Shown here one piece after another: positions 18,735-28,218 of a stretch of 64,000 nucleotides of DNA. The notes beneath the pieces are model-generated. The model searched no databases. It was not told the origin of the DNA and saw only the letters and a list, made by a program, of their open reading frames with translations. Source of the DNA: an uncultured Spirochaetales bacterium (GTDB taxonomy: Bacteria > Spirochaetota > Spirochaetia > Sphaerochaetales > Sphaerochaetaceae); contig CALXYO010000005.1 of the NCBI GenBank assembly GCA_944393005.1, forward strand, positions 81,557 through 145,556, given 5' to 3'. The first letter of the stretch is position 1. The number at the start of each line of letters is the position of its first letter. Made by a program: the position numbers and the translations under genes.

Positions 18735-19952
18735 ATGAAGATACTTCTATGTACTGACCGTTATTACCCTGCAATAAGCGGAGTCGTCACCTCAGTAATG
18801 ACACTCAAGAAATATCTTGAGGCGGCAGGGCATGAAACACGCATCCTCACTCTTTCCGATACCATAGCCTCCCATGTGAGCGGCGACATCGTGTACATCG
18901 GCAGTTTCGATGCGGAGAAAATATATCCCGATGTCAGGATAAAGCATCCGGTGAACAAAGCCTATCTCGACTCACTCATACAGTGGTCTCCCGACATAAT
19001 CCACTGCCATACGGAATTCTCGACATTCTTTCTGGCAAAGCACATATACAGGGCGTGCCGCTGTCCGATGGTTCTCACCTATCATACGGATTATGAAGAC
19101 TATGTCCATTATGTCGCACTGAGCCGCAAATTCGGCCGCAAGCTTGTCATGCATTACATACGCTATGTCTGCAAGTACATGACACGTGTGATCTCCCCGA
19201 CACAGAAAACGGCCGAAATACTTAGGAACTACAATATTCCTTCCCCTATCAGGGTAATTCCAACAGGTCTGGACCTTGAACGTTTCACCCCGGTGAGAAA
19301 AGATGAGGAGATTGACAGGATAAGACACCTTCACGGCATAAAAAAAGATGTACCGACCCTGATTTATGTGGGAAGGCTCGGAAAGGAAAAGAACCTGACT
19401 GAAATCGTGGACTTCCTCTCGCGCTATGAAGAGAAGAATTTCCAGTTCATCATTGTCGGAGACGGTCCCGACAGAGCTGAAATAGAAGCTCATGTCAGAA
19501 ACAGCAGGATTGCTGCAAAGACCATCTTCACCGGCATGATAAGACAGGAGGAAATCGGAATATACTACCAGCTCGGCAATCTTTTCCTCTCTGCATCGAC
19601 AAGCGAGACACAGGGGCTTACCTACATAGAGGCGATGGCCTCCGGAACCCCTCTTCTGTGCAGAAGGGACAAGTGTCTTGACGGTGTGGTTGAAGACGGG
19701 GAGAACGGTTTCCTTTTTGAAAGCGGTGATGAATTCTGCTCCAAGATCGAATACTTCTTCAGTCACAGGGAAGAATGGCCGTCACTGAAAAAGAAGGCAC
19801 AGGACAAAGTCATAGAGAAATTCGGTGCCGTGAAATTCGCATCCGACATGCACTCTCTTTATGAAGAGGCGGTAAGGGATTTCAGGCCCTACAAACCCAG
19901 CCTTCTCCATTTCCTTTACATCAAGTTCGCAGAGACGCTTCCCTGGGTCTAA
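18735..19952 (+). CDS. GT4 glycosyltransferase, glycolipid type
   Basis: A 405-residue GT-B enzyme. The N-terminal domain starts MKILLCTDRYYPAISGVVTS, with the glycine-rich loop after the first strand that is typical of diacylglycerol 3-glucosyltransferases and PimA-like enzymes. The C-terminal domain has the nucleotide-sugar motif ETQGLTYIEAMASGTP (the E-x7-E motif) and GRLGKEKNL. A basic segment at about 125-150 (KFGRKLVMHYIRYVCKYM) could contact membrane lipid. The probable role is transfer of a hexose to diacylglycerol, consistent with related GT4 and GT28 genes at 28.5-30.9 kb, though an LPS-like or capsule acceptor cannot be excluded. The nearest downstream gene is convergent and overlaps it by 4 bp. 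Confidence 0.8.
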   Translation: MKILLCTDRYYPAISGVVTSVMTLKKYLEAAGHETRILTLSDTIASHVSGDIVYIGSFDAEKIYPDVRIKHPVNKAYLDSLIQWSPDIIHCHTEFSTFFLAKHIYRACRCPMVLTYHTDYEDYVHYVALSRKFGRKLVMHYIRYVCKYMTRVISPTQKTAEILRNYNIPSPIRVIPTGLDLERFTPVRKDEEIDRIRHLHGIKKDVPTLIYVGRLGKEKNLTEIVDFLSRYEEKNFQFIIVGDGPDRAEIEAHVRNSRIAAKTIFTGMIRQEEIGIYYQLGNLFLSASTSETQGLTYIEAMASGTPLLCRRDKCLDGVVEDGENGFLFESGDEFCSKIEYFFSHREEWPSLKKKAQDKVIEKFGAVKFASDMHSLYEEAVRDFRPYKPSLLHFLYIKFAETLPWV

Positions 19953-20404
19953 TCAAGAGGAACGACATCATCAGCACAGTCAAGAGCATCAAGCAGGAAA
20001 TCCATCATGTATGGAAGAACGTATTCATCCCTGAGCTCAATTGAAAGCCCTTCCATCTCCTCTTTCTCCCCGTTGCCGTAAATGACAAGGTGTGCCGGTG
20101 CCAGGAAGCCTCTTGTTCCGTATTCCCTCTGGATCTCCTTGACTGACTCGCCAAGCGATGAGGCAAGAGAGCGAAGATCAAGCGATTCGACCGACACGAC
20201 GCATACGGTATCATCCCCTGATTTTGCAATGAGGGAATAATGGATATACACAAGATCCTCCCCTGAGTCCGAAGGAGGGTTTTTCTCGAAAATGATCTCA
20301 ATGCCGCCGGCAGTGAAACGTTTCACGACATTCACGCCTTCTTTCGGAAGGGATGAGAAATCATGACGGGTCAGCGGAATGCAGGATGAAATGTCGATAA
20401 GCAT
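19949..20404 (-). CDS. Hypothetical protein
   Basis: About 151 residues, soluble and acidic, with no signal peptide, membrane segment or recognised family. The ATG at 20404 is chosen because TGGAG lies upstream and the reading frame overlaps the end of the YihY-like gene by one codon, indicating cotranscription with it. Mixed alpha/beta character is visible (VNVVKRFTAGGIEIIFE, LVYIHYSLIAKSGDD, VCVVSVES) and it may be a small regulatory or binding domain. No function is proposed. Confidence 0.6.
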   Translation of the reverse strand: MLIDISSCIPLTRHDFSSLPKEGVNVVKRFTAGGIEIIFEKNPPSDSGEDLVYIHYSLIAKSGDDTVCVVSVESLDLRSLASSLGESVKEIQREYGTRGFLAPAHLVIYGNGEKEEMEGLSIELRDEYVLPYMMDFLLDALDCADDVVPLD

Positions 20405-20405
20405 A

Positions 20406-21701
20406 TTACACACGCTCCAGAAGGTTTTCCAGCGTAAGGGAAGCGAATGCCTCCTCAGAGCAGGTCTTCACCTGCTCGGCCACCGCCTGCCCGGCAGTGG
20501 TTATATCGCTGTGTTCGTCAAAGCCGTATATGGCCTCGAATATTTCCTTAAGATAAATCTGGTCAAGCGGACGGGCCGGCACATAGCTTGCACTCTTTCC
20601 CTTGCTGATTTCTATGATAAGATGTTTTTCGCTCAGCAGCCCTATATACCCGCCGAGCACGGACGGAGTCACCGCAAGCTTCCTTGAAAGGTTCTTCCGC
20701 GTTATCGCACCCTCTCCCTTTTTGTAGCTGTTTCCTATGACCATCATCATGTTCACGGCATCGGTAAGCTGTCTTGAGGGAGTCTCGGCCTCGCCTGACA
20801 GCTGGCTTGACTCAGGCTTGAACTGATGAACGTAAATAACCTCGGCACTCACAAGAATGATGTACCAGCAGGCGTAAAGGAAGACAAGCAGGAAAAGGAC
20901 AGCGGCCAGGGAGCCGTAAATCACTGAATACCCGACAGTCCGCGATACTATGGTCTTGAACACCGCGAAAAGGACTACAAGACATATACTGCCCGTCACA
21001 GAGCCAAGCAGGGCTGAGCGTGTGCGTATCTTGGTGTTTGGAACGAAGTAATACAGAAGAAATAGAACTGCGGTTATTCCAATGAAGCTCACGAATGATG
21101 AGAGCATATCCTTGAGCACATTCGCAGGCCTGCTGCCGTCATCGTAGATTATGCTTGTCGCATAGCTCATGAAAGAAGTGTTGAATGAGATTATAAGGGC
21201 AAGGAACACCACGCCGACAAGCAGGAACGTCAGGAAGGTGGCGAAACGTCTGAAGTTTCCGTTGCTCGGCTCTGTCCTGAAGATCTGATTGATCACCATA
21301 TAGACTTTGTTGACGAGGAACGTCGCCGTTATTATGAATGAGACAAGGCCGAAGACTCCAAGACCCATGGCGTTGTTCGAGAACTGCTGGATGAGAACCA
21401 TCAGCTGATCACCGACGGTTGAGCCGAAAATATCCTCAAGCAGTGCCCCAAGCACCGCCATGAATGGCTGGAGAAGGTCAAAAACCGTCAGAAAAGCCAC
21501 AAAGAAAGTGATGCACGGAACGATTGCGACCAGAGTGGAATAGACAAGGCCCGATGCCATTATCGTGACATTGCTCTGACCGATGCCCTGCACGGCCCTT
21601 ATTATTACGAATCCGACGTCCTCCATCAGGTCCATGAACCTTCCTTTAGGTTCACTCCTGTGTTCATTTTCACCGTGAACGGTGCCTGTATTGTCATTCA
21701 T
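20406..21701 (-). CDS. YihY/BrkB-like inner-membrane protein with C-terminal winged helix
   Basis: A 431-residue polytopic protein of the YihY/virulence-factor-BrkB family, the group often misannotated as RNase BN. About six to seven helices occupy residues 30-300, with the typical segment ALVYSTLVAIVPCITFFVAF-like near the N-terminus. The C-terminal 130 residues are soluble and resemble a winged-helix domain (ITRKNLSRKLAVTPSVLGG, about 330-350), as in several YihY relatives. The ATG at 21701 overlaps the stop of the upstream hydrolase gene in ATGAATGA, so the two are translationally coupled. The function of the family is not established. Confidence 0.78.
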   Translation of the reverse strand: MNDNTGTVHGENEHRSEPKGRFMDLMEDVGFVIIRAVQGIGQSNVTIMASGLVYSTLVAIVPCITFFVAFLTVFDLLQPFMAVLGALLEDIFGSTVGDQLMVLIQQFSNNAMGLGVFGLVSFIITATFLVNKVYMVINQIFRTEPSNGNFRRFATFLTFLLVGVVFLALIISFNTSFMSYATSIIYDDGSRPANVLKDMLSSFVSFIGITAVLFLLYYFVPNTKIRTRSALLGSVTGSICLVVLFAVFKTIVSRTVGYSVIYGSLAAVLFLLVFLYACWYIILVSAEVIYVHQFKPESSQLSGEAETPSRQLTDAVNMMMVIGNSYKKGEGAITRKNLSRKLAVTPSVLGGYIGLLSEKHLIIEISKGKSASYVPARPLDQIYLKEIFEAIYGFDEHSDITTAGQAVAEQVKTCSEEAFASLTLENLLERV

Positions 21702-22626
21702 GATCGTATCTTTGTGCAATTCCGGAAAGATAGGAGCCTATGCATTCGTAGACATCCTTCCTGTCCAGTTCATTGAGAATTTCATGACGGTCATCCTTGA
21801 AAAGTCTGACTTTCACTTCCCTCACCCCGGCCTTGCGGTACATGGCAGCGACCTTCATCACCCCTTTGCCGTATCCGCCGACAGGATCGGCATCGCCGGA
21901 AACGATCAGCATCGGGAGATCAGAGCCTATTTTTCCTGCCGCATCTTTGTCATTGGCATTCTCGATGAGGGTTATAAGGTCGATGAAGAACTGTGAGGAG
22001 CATACAAAACCGCACAGCGGGTCATCAATGTACTTCCTTACTTCAGCCTCATCACGGGAAAGCCATTCAAAGCCTGTTCTGGCCGGAGAGAATCGCTTAT
22101 TGTATGAACCGAAACTGAGTTTATTGAGGAGATGATCCGGCATCTTCTGTCCGTTCTTCACTGCATTCCGGTGTGCCAGTGCCTTGCCGAGTGTGCCAGC
22201 GATTCCCTTTCCCGCTCCCGTTCCCATGATGACAGCGGCGGAAAAATAATCCGGAACACGGGTTATCTCACAGCGGGTGATGAATGATCCCATCGAATGG
22301 CCAAGAATGAAATGAGGAAGCGCCTCATTCTCATTCATGATGAACTGATCAACGGCTATCGAGTCCTTCACGACGATATCCCAGCCGCCGGATGATGCGA
22401 ACCAGCCTCTCTCCTCCTCTTCCATCGTGAAGCCGTGTCCCCTGTGGTCCTGTGCGTAGACGATGAAGCCAAGGGAATTCATGTACCGGGCAAAATCATC
22501 ATAGCGGAGCGAATGCTCGGCCATGCCGTGATTTATATGCAGAGTGCCGGCAGGCTTTTCAACATCATTCCAGATCCTGACAAAAAGACGGTGTCCGTCC
22601 TTCATTTCCAAATAGCGCTCAAGCAT
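21694..22626 (-). CDS. Alpha/beta hydrolase, monoacylglycerol-lipase-like
   Basis: A 310-residue serine hydrolase of the lysophospholipase/monoglyceride-lipase group (Hydrolase_4). The oxyanion-hole HGMAEHS follows the first strand, the nucleophile elbow is GHSMGS (about residue 110), and QDHRGHG is the family motif. The catalytic Asp is probably in SGDADPVGGYGKG and the His in DDRHEILNE. It would hydrolyse lysophospholipids or monoacylglycerol in the cytoplasm and has no signal peptide. It is the first gene of a pair with the YihY-like protein and probably shares its promoter with the divergent yfcE-like gene region (TATAAT copies at 22649-22660 face the other way). Confidence 0.85.
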   Translation of the reverse strand: MLERYLEMKDGHRLFVRIWNDVEKPAGTLHINHGMAEHSLRYDDFARYMNSLGFIVYAQDHRGHGFTMEEEERGWFASSGGWDIVVKDSIAVDQFIMNENEALPHFILGHSMGSFITRCEITRVPDYFSAAVIMGTGAGKGIAGTLGKALAHRNAVKNGQKMPDHLLNKLSFGSYNKRFSPARTGFEWLSRDEAEVRKYIDDPLCGFVCSSQFFIDLITLIENANDKDAAGKIGSDLPMLIVSGDADPVGGYGKGVMKVAAMYRKAGVREVKVRLFKDDRHEILNELDRKDVYECIGSYLSGIAQRYDHE

Positions 22627-22683
22627 ATGAAAACCCCTTGAATTCTGATATAATTATAATATCGGAAAAACAGAGGACGGGCA

Positions 22684-23220
22684 ATGGAGAATTTCACATA
22701 TTTTGCCGCATCGGACATACATGGAAACATTGAGGCGCTTGATGAAATAATCCGCCTTGCTGAAAAGGAAAAAGCCGACAGGCTTTTCATTGCAGGGGAT
22801 CTCTGCCCCGGGTATCCGGCTTTCGCGCTGAGGCTTCACAATGCCTCTTTTCCATATATCGCAGTCAAGGGCAACTGCGACAGTCTGTGGGATTACAGGG
22901 ACAGCGGACTGGCTGTCCCGAAGGAAAGCATCTATTTTGAAATGCCGGATGGACGGCACATAGGCATGACACACGGTCACAGCATTTTCTCTCCCGATGA
23001 TTTTCCCTTCCCGCTGGAAAAAGGAGACATTTTCATACAGGGACATTCCCATGTCCCATCCCTTTTCAAAGATGACAGAGGCATAATCCACCTCAATCCG
23101 GGTTCTCCCTCACGTCCGCGCAGCATGGACGGTGCGACATGCGCCGTAATCAGGAAAGATGAAATCGGGATACACAGGATAAAAGACTGGAAGAAAATCT
23201 TCAGTCTCAGCATTCACTGA
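22684..23220 (+). CDS. YfcE/MJ0936-family metallophosphodiesterase
   Basis: A 178-residue calcineurin-like phosphoesterase. All metal-binding motifs are in order: SDIHGN (about 9-14), GDLCPG, GNCDS, THGHS, and GHSHVP with the terminal NPGS. Length and motif order match YfcE-type enzymes that hydrolyse model phosphodiesters with Mn2+. The physiological substrate is not known for the family. Two overlapping TATAAT hexamers (22649-22660) lie about 25 bases upstream of the ATG, which has an AGAGGA ribosome site. The 3' end overlaps the convergent glf gene by 7 bp. Confidence 0.92.
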   Translation: MENFTYFAASDIHGNIEALDEIIRLAEKEKADRLFIAGDLCPGYPAFALRLHNASFPYIAVKGNCDSLWDYRDSGLAVPKESIYFEMPDGRHIGMTHGHSIFSPDDFPFPLEKGDIFIQGHSHVPSLFKDDRGIIHLNPGSPSRPRSMDGATCAVIRKDEIGIHRIKDWKKIFSLSIH

Positions 23221-24308
23221 ATGCATCTTGAGGCAAGAGTCAGGGCTTCCTTCACAGTCTTGTCCATATCGAAATAAGCATACTGGGCCAGACGGCCGCC
23301 GATGAGGAGGCCTTCTTTTCCGGCAAGAGCCCTGTAGGAAGCATAAAGGCTCCCGTTCACACTGTCATTTACAGGATAGTAAGGCTCCCCCGTCTCCTTG
23401 TAATCCACAGGATATTCACGGCTTATCCATGTGACCGGAGATGAGTTTCCCTTCTCAAAATGCTTGTGCTCAATGATGCGGGTATACGGCGTTTCCCTGT
23501 CCGTATAGTTGACAACCGCATTGCCCTGCCAGTTGTCACATCCGATTCTCTCATTCTCAAAACGCAGGCTCCTGTATTGCAGATGACCGAGAGAGAAATC
23601 GAAATACTCATCAAGAGCACCGGTATAAAGCACATTGCGTGCAATGCTTCTGTAGTGATCCCTGTCTTTGTTGAAATCACAGGAAAGCTCCACATCACAG
23701 CCTTCAAGCATCTTCTGTGCTATCTGCGTATAGCCACCTTCCGGTATCCCCTGATACGTGTCATTGAAGTAATTATTGTCATAAGTATAGCGTACAGGCA
23801 GTCTTCTGATTATTTCAGGCGGCAGCTGGCTGCAGTCCCTTCCCCATTGTTTCTCAGTATAGCCCTTTACAAGTTTGTTGAAGATATCACGGCCGACAAG
23901 AGAAACAGCCTGTTTTTCAAGATTGTCGATGGGAGGCTCCACATCCTTTCTCTGTTCTTCTATTATCGCCTTCGCCTGGGCTGGAGTGCTTATGCCCCAC
24001 ATCCTTGAGAATGTATTCATGTTGAATGGCATGTTGTAGATCTCGCCTTTGTATGAGGCTATGGGTGCATTGATGAAGTTGTTGAAACGGGCAAACTGTC
24101 TGACATAATCCCATACGGCCTTGTCCGATGTATGGAATATATGTGCCCCGTATTTATGGATGTTTATACCATCTTCCTCATATGTGAATATATTCCCGCC
24201 GATATGATCACGTCTTTCAATGACAAGACACTTCTTCCCTTTCTTCACCGCTTCATGGGCAAAGACACAAGCAAACAATCCGGAACCTGCTATCACATAA
24301 TCATACAT
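23214..24308 (-). CDS. glf: UDP-galactopyranose mutase
   Basis: Flavoenzyme that converts UDP-galactopyranose to UDP-galactofuranose for surface glycans. The 364-residue protein begins with the FAD-binding GSGLFACVFA and ERRDHIGGN, followed by YGAHIFHTSDKAVW, all diagnostic of Glf. Active-site arginines and YTEKQWGRD are conserved. It starts five bases after the AOR-like gene stop, so these two form an odd operon. Its presence implies that the organism makes a galactofuranose-containing polysaccharide, consistent with the large glycan cluster downstream. Confidence 0.95.
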   Translation of the reverse strand: MYDYVIAGSGLFACVFAHEAVKKGKKCLVIERRDHIGGNIFTYEEDGINIHKYGAHIFHTSDKAVWDYVRQFARFNNFINAPIASYKGEIYNMPFNMNTFSRMWGISTPAQAKAIIEEQRKDVEPPIDNLEKQAVSLVGRDIFNKLVKGYTEKQWGRDCSQLPPEIIRRLPVRYTYDNNYFNDTYQGIPEGGYTQIAQKMLEGCDVELSCDFNKDRDHYRSIARNVLYTGALDEYFDFSLGHLQYRSLRFENERIGCDNWQGNAVVNYTDRETPYTRIIEHKHFEKGNSSPVTWISREYPVDYKETGEPYYPVNDSVNGSLYASYRALAGKEGLLIGGRLAQYAYFDMDKTVKEALTLASRCIQ

Positions 24309-24313
24309 GAGAC

Positions 24314-25960
24314 TTATTTACCTGCCTTTCTTTTAATATACTCCATTTCCGAAAGGTATCCACCCATAAGTTTCACCATGTTCACTTCATCGGTGTACCC
24401 GCATCTTCCCGGAATCAGGAAAATGGATGGAAGAGAGGCGGCTTCCCCGTGCAGGCTGTCAAAAAGCTGCACTGATTCAAGTCCGCTTTCAAGCAGTTCA
24501 CTGTTCTTTATCTTTCCAACTGAAAAACTTCTCATGATCAGTCTCACAGTGAAAATGTTTCCAGCAAAAACAAGAGGAACGGTATCGAAATGAAGAGGAA
24601 GCATGAAGAATGCGGGAATGCCCATATTTTCCATCGCGTGGGTGTATATCCTCACATATGCGGCTGCACGTCCTGTAAGCTCTGCAGGCAGCTTCCCTTT
24701 GAGGTTCCTGACAAGATCCACATAGCACGGTGTGTTCTCCCCGTATACAGAGAAAAGAGCCTGTGCATGAGCACCGCGCAGATCATAGATGCATGCACCT
24801 CCGTCAATTGAAGGTGCCCCGGCAAGTGCATCAAAGCCTCCTGACACGATCTCGCCTGCCCCCTTTCTGGATGCGATGAGCGTAAGTATCCTGCATTTCT
24901 CATCAAGTGACGTATTCTTCACACTGGCAATCGTATAGTCAGGGTTATCAAGAGTGTTCAGGTATGAAAGCATCTCCCCGGCCCCGCATGGATCAAGCCC
25001 GAGGGAAAGGCACTGATGCAGCAGACGGGTGACCTTGCCTGTTGAGAATATTCCAAGATTGCTTCCAAGGCACATGGCCTCCATCCAGGATGGCAGTCTC
25101 ATCTGCGTTGCTGTGTCGACAAGTGAACAGGGAACAGGACAGAGAGGACAGCCGCTCTTCTCCACTCTGTACTCCCTGCTCTGGCTTCTGCCGTCAAGGG
25201 CCTTGAGCCGCGGATCATAATAAGGACTGAATTCGTTTTTAGGAGCCCATCCGTATGAAGCACCGTAGTCAAGAAGGACGGCCGAACCGTAAAGGGACAT
25301 ATCGCTCACAAGAGCTGTCCTGTTCTTTCTTCTTATTGCATACTGAAGCTTCTCATCATCTTCAAGCACGGTATGTGAGATGATCCCCTTGAAATTCATC
25401 TTCCCCATAAGAGAAGCAAGCCCGCCACGGCCTGTCGTTATGCCGCTGTCACAGCAGCAGATTGAAAGAGGACTGAGTTTCTCACCCGCTTCTCCTATTG
25501 CGATAAACCCGTCATCAGGAGAAGAAAGCAGAACCTCGGCAAAGCGGTATGGGGAGCAGAACCTTATGTTCTCGCAGTGATACACACCAATGTTATCGTC
25601 GCTCATATAAAGATATGAGAGTTTTGAGGCAACTCCGCTCACCACAACAGCTTTTACACCTGCTTTCTTCATATGGCGGGAAAGAACCGGCTGTGCATAG
25701 TCGCGGCAGATTTTCCCTTTTGCGTTTTTATATATGGCAACCATGCCGCAGAGATTGAAATCATTGCATGGGAAGGCAAGAACAAAAGATGAGTCTCCCG
25801 CAAGGGTGTAAAGCGATGGTATGGAGAAGTCTTCACCTGCTTTCTCTTCCCTTATGGTCTCATCACTGAGTGAAATGTAAACAATCCTGCCATCCATAAT
25901 GGAAAAGATACTCAATAAGCGGCGCCGATAGCAATAATCCACATGAAATATTTCATTCAT
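24314..25960 (-). CDS. Divergent aldehyde ferredoxin oxidoreductase family protein
   Basis: A 548-residue AOR-like protein, shorter than typical tungsten AORs (about 600-620). The iron-sulfur motif CPLCPVPC (Cys271, Cys274, Cys278) and the cofactor-region GLDPCGAGE (about 321-329) are clear. TTGRGGLASLMGKMNFKGI (176-191) matches the AOR RGGLGAVMGSKxLKAI motif. The N-terminal GGRGLGA motif is missing and the fourth cluster cysteine is not evident. It may be an active aldehyde/carboxylate oxidoreductase that needs tungstopterin, or a degenerate paralogue. It is cotranscribed with glf. No ferredoxin or cofactor genes are nearby. Confidence 0.75.
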   Translation of the reverse strand: MNEIFHVDYCYRRRLLSIFSIMDGRIVYISLSDETIREEKAGEDFSIPSLYTLAGDSSFVLAFPCNDFNLCGMVAIYKNAKGKICRDYAQPVLSRHMKKAGVKAVVVSGVASKLSYLYMSDDNIGVYHCENIRFCSPYRFAEVLLSSPDDGFIAIGEAGEKLSPLSICCCDSGITTGRGGLASLMGKMNFKGIISHTVLEDDEKLQYAIRRKNRTALVSDMSLYGSAVLLDYGASYGWAPKNEFSPYYDPRLKALDGRSQSREYRVEKSGCPLCPVPCSLVDTATQMRLPSWMEAMCLGSNLGIFSTGKVTRLLHQCLSLGLDPCGAGEMLSYLNTLDNPDYTIASVKNTSLDEKCRILTLIASRKGAGEIVSGGFDALAGAPSIDGGACIYDLRGAHAQALFSVYGENTPCYVDLVRNLKGKLPAELTGRAAAYVRIYTHAMENMGIPAFFMLPLHFDTVPLVFAGNIFTVRLIMRSFSVGKIKNSELLESGLESVQLFDSLHGEAASLPSIFLIPGRCGYTDEVNMVKLMGGYLSEMEYIKRKAGK

Positions 25961-26005
25961 CCCGTTTTAGCCTGTTTTAAACATTTCTGATGCACCCGGA
26001 ATGTT

Positions 26006-26035
26006 TTGACTAACGGTGAATACAAGGAGTATTTT
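26006..26035 (+). promoter_or_regulatory. Probable promoter of the hicB-like gene
   Basis: TTGACT (26006-26011) and TATTTT (26030-26035) are separated by 18 bp. The leader then runs about 95 bases to the HicB-like ATG and contains a 20-codon ATG frame (26057-26119) of doubtful significance. Confidence 0.45.
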
Positions 26036-26137
26036 ACAAGAGAACAGTTTTTAATCATGGAAACATCAAGAAAAAAATCAAACGGAAATGGACAGCTGAA
26101 AAGAAGCTGCGCCAGATGAAAATCAAGGAGGACTGAA

Positions 26138-26377
26138 ATGGAAAAGAATCTGGAATACTACATGGCACTTCCATACAAGATTGAGCTGGAAAGAGATGCA
26201 GACACAAATGGATACACAGCCAGCATACCCCAGCTTAAGGGGTGCCTGACATGCGGCGATGACATGATTCAGGCACTCGCCAATCTTGAAGACGCGAAAA
26301 GAGAATGGATCACTGCAGCTATGACACGGGGAATCGAAATACCGGAACCGGATGATGAGCTGGAAAACCAGCCGTAG
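26138..26377 (+). CDS. HicB-like antitoxin domain protein, orphan
   Basis: A 79-residue protein matching the HicB N-terminal partial RNase H fold (PYKIELERDADTNGYTASIPQLKGCLTCGDD, read in parts, then a helix EALANLEDAKREWI-like). In type II systems HicB neutralises the RNA-cleaving toxin HicA. Here no HicA-sized frame lies on either side, and the C-terminal DNA-binding part of longer HicBs is missing, so it is either an orphan or a solitary regulator. A GGAGG ribosome site precedes the ATG. The OMP gene follows after 70-85 bases on the same strand. Confidence 0.75.
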   Translation: MEKNLEYYMALPYKIELERDADTNGYTASIPQLKGCLTCGDDMIQALANLEDAKREWITAAMTRGIEIPEPDDELENQP

Positions 26378-26450
26378 TGTTTCCATGTGAATCATGAAAT
26401 CCTTCACAAACTCATTTCCATCCTCTATGATTAAGGAGAAACGTAAAAGG

Positions 26451-28184
26451 ATGGTCTGGTTTATGAAAAAAAGGTTTCTGCTGCTTCTGATTCTCGCGGC
26501 AATTCTTGCTTCAGCTTTAAGTGCAAGCCATGATATGGAAATCATTCCTCTGTCATCGCCTGTATACGAATATATGGAAAGCCTGTATGTGCTTGAAGGA
26601 AAGGCCGCCCCTCAGGGCGCAAAACCATGGACTGTCGCGGATGTGAAACAGCAGCTTGACAGAATCACACCGACCAGTGTTCCGGCTCAGAACCTGTATG
26701 ACATACTCAGTGAATACACAGACAGTGAAGATGAGAAAAATGTCAAAGTAGATGTTGACATGTCACTCACCCCCTCCCTCGCCCTTCATCTCAACAACAC
26801 AGATTTTGACGAAAGCGGCAAATGGCGCTCACAGGTACTTAACGATAAACTTCTACACCTCAACGGATCTCTTTACGTCTATGATTATTTCGCGGCGAAT
26901 ATGGGACTTTCCGTAGGTCTCATGAACTCTGTCCAGGCATATGATACAGGAAGAAACCCGGAACATGATGATGAATGGTATAAATCACTGCATGAGGACC
27001 GTTTCTCAGAACGGATGGCATCAAATATTCCCTTCCTTTCAGCAGGTGACATAGATGTTGATGTCACAGACAATTCCTATATATCAGTCGGCGTACCATA
27101 CATCTCCCTTTCACTCGGAAGAGGCCAGTTGTCACTCGGCAACGGGAAAATGGGCAACCTGATACTCGGCAACACTCTGCCATACCATGACTACCTGAGC
27201 ATATCGGCATCAAACAACACATGGTTCGACTATACGATGCTGATGAGTTTCTTCACTCATCCGATGAATTACATTGAACACAGATCCAGTGGAAAGGAAT
27301 CCGACATCAACGGAATACAGATGTTCATTGCACACCGCTTTGAAATGAGGATGTTCAGTGACAAGCTGCGTCTTTCAATAAACGAAGCCACAATGTATCA
27401 GTCTGAAGACAACACCATTGATTTCAGAGTGTTCAATCCCCTTCTCATCATGCATGGATTCTATATTTCCGCCAATGCAAATTCGCTTGCTTCCATTGAA
27501 CTGGAATTCGCTCCTGTGAAAAATCTCCAGCTGTACGCCTCCTTCGTAATTGACGATTTGTCTGTTTTCGGAGAACCGAAAGTCCCTGAGAACAGATCAA
27601 CTCTGAACATGTGGGGTGTCATGGGAGGGATGAGAGTATCTGTTCCGGCAAGGAAAGGTTATTTCACACTGGGCCTTGAAGCTGTGTACACAAGCCCGTT
27701 CATGTATCATAAGGAGACCTACAACTATGCAGCAAAGCATTCACTTGATTTCATAGGATCCATACGCCATAACATGGGAGAATCATACAACAGACAGTAT
27801 CTGAGTTTCCCGTTCGGCTCGGATGCCCTGGCGGCTCTGCTTGATGTCACATACACAAACCCGATGAAGTGGTCGCTCGGCATGAACATATTCGCAATGA
27901 TGCACGGAACAACCGATATCGACAGCACAGCCAGGAGATATGACGGAACAATGACAGAAGTTCCCGGCTGGATCTCAGACAAGAATCCGTTTGATGCCAA
28001 GGATAAGAAAAATTCCATTTCTTATACCTTTGACATAGGCTTCAATGCAGGGTGTTATCTTACGAGAAATCTCTCACTCAACGCTGCTGTTGATTTCATC
28101 TATGTAGCCAATATGGACAACATAGCAGGAAACAGCAGACAGGACATCCAGTTCACCCTGGCAGTGGAATACAATATCTTCTGA
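26451..28184 (+). CDS. Outer-membrane beta-barrel, Wzi-like paralogue 1
   Basis: A protein of about 577 residues with a signal peptide (KKRFLLLLILAAILASALSA) and many amphipathic strands ending in the aromatic NIF. An N-terminal helical domain (about 30-90) precedes the barrel. It shares segment order with the proteins at 39761-41542 and 57380-59176, including a glycine-rich GRGQLSLGNGKMGNLILGN motif followed by FRVFNPLLIMHGF. Similarity to the Wzi-type capsule assembly barrel is probable, not certain. The start may be the ATG at 26451 or 26463, and both yield a signal peptide. The family suggests surface anchoring or export of polysaccharide. Confidence 0.6.
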   Translation: MVWFMKKRFLLLLILAAILASALSASHDMEIIPLSSPVYEYMESLYVLEGKAAPQGAKPWTVADVKQQLDRITPTSVPAQNLYDILSEYTDSEDEKNVKVDVDMSLTPSLALHLNNTDFDESGKWRSQVLNDKLLHLNGSLYVYDYFAANMGLSVGLMNSVQAYDTGRNPEHDDEWYKSLHEDRFSERMASNIPFLSAGDIDVDVTDNSYISVGVPYISLSLGRGQLSLGNGKMGNLILGNTLPYHDYLSISASNNTWFDYTMLMSFFTHPMNYIEHRSSGKESDINGIQMFIAHRFEMRMFSDKLRLSINEATMYQSEDNTIDFRVFNPLLIMHGFYISANANSLASIELEFAPVKNLQLYASFVIDDLSVFGEPKVPENRSTLNMWGVMGGMRVSVPARKGYFTLGLEAVYTSPFMYHKETYNYAAKHSLDFIGSIRHNMGESYNRQYLSFPFGSDALAALLDVTYTNPMKWSLGMNIFAMMHGTTDIDSTARRYDGTMTEVPGWISDKNPFDAKDKKNSISYTFDIGFNAGCYLTRNLSLNAAVDFIYVANMDNIAGNSRQDIQFTLAVEYNIF

Positions 28185-28218
28185 CAAGCTGTAACTGCCG
28201 TAAGACAAAATAGTTATA

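Noticed and set aside
26057..26119. A 20-codon ATG frame in the leader of the HicB-like gene
   Set aside because: Very short, lysine- and asparagine-rich, and without a ribosome site. It could be a chance frame, so it is not called as a gene.
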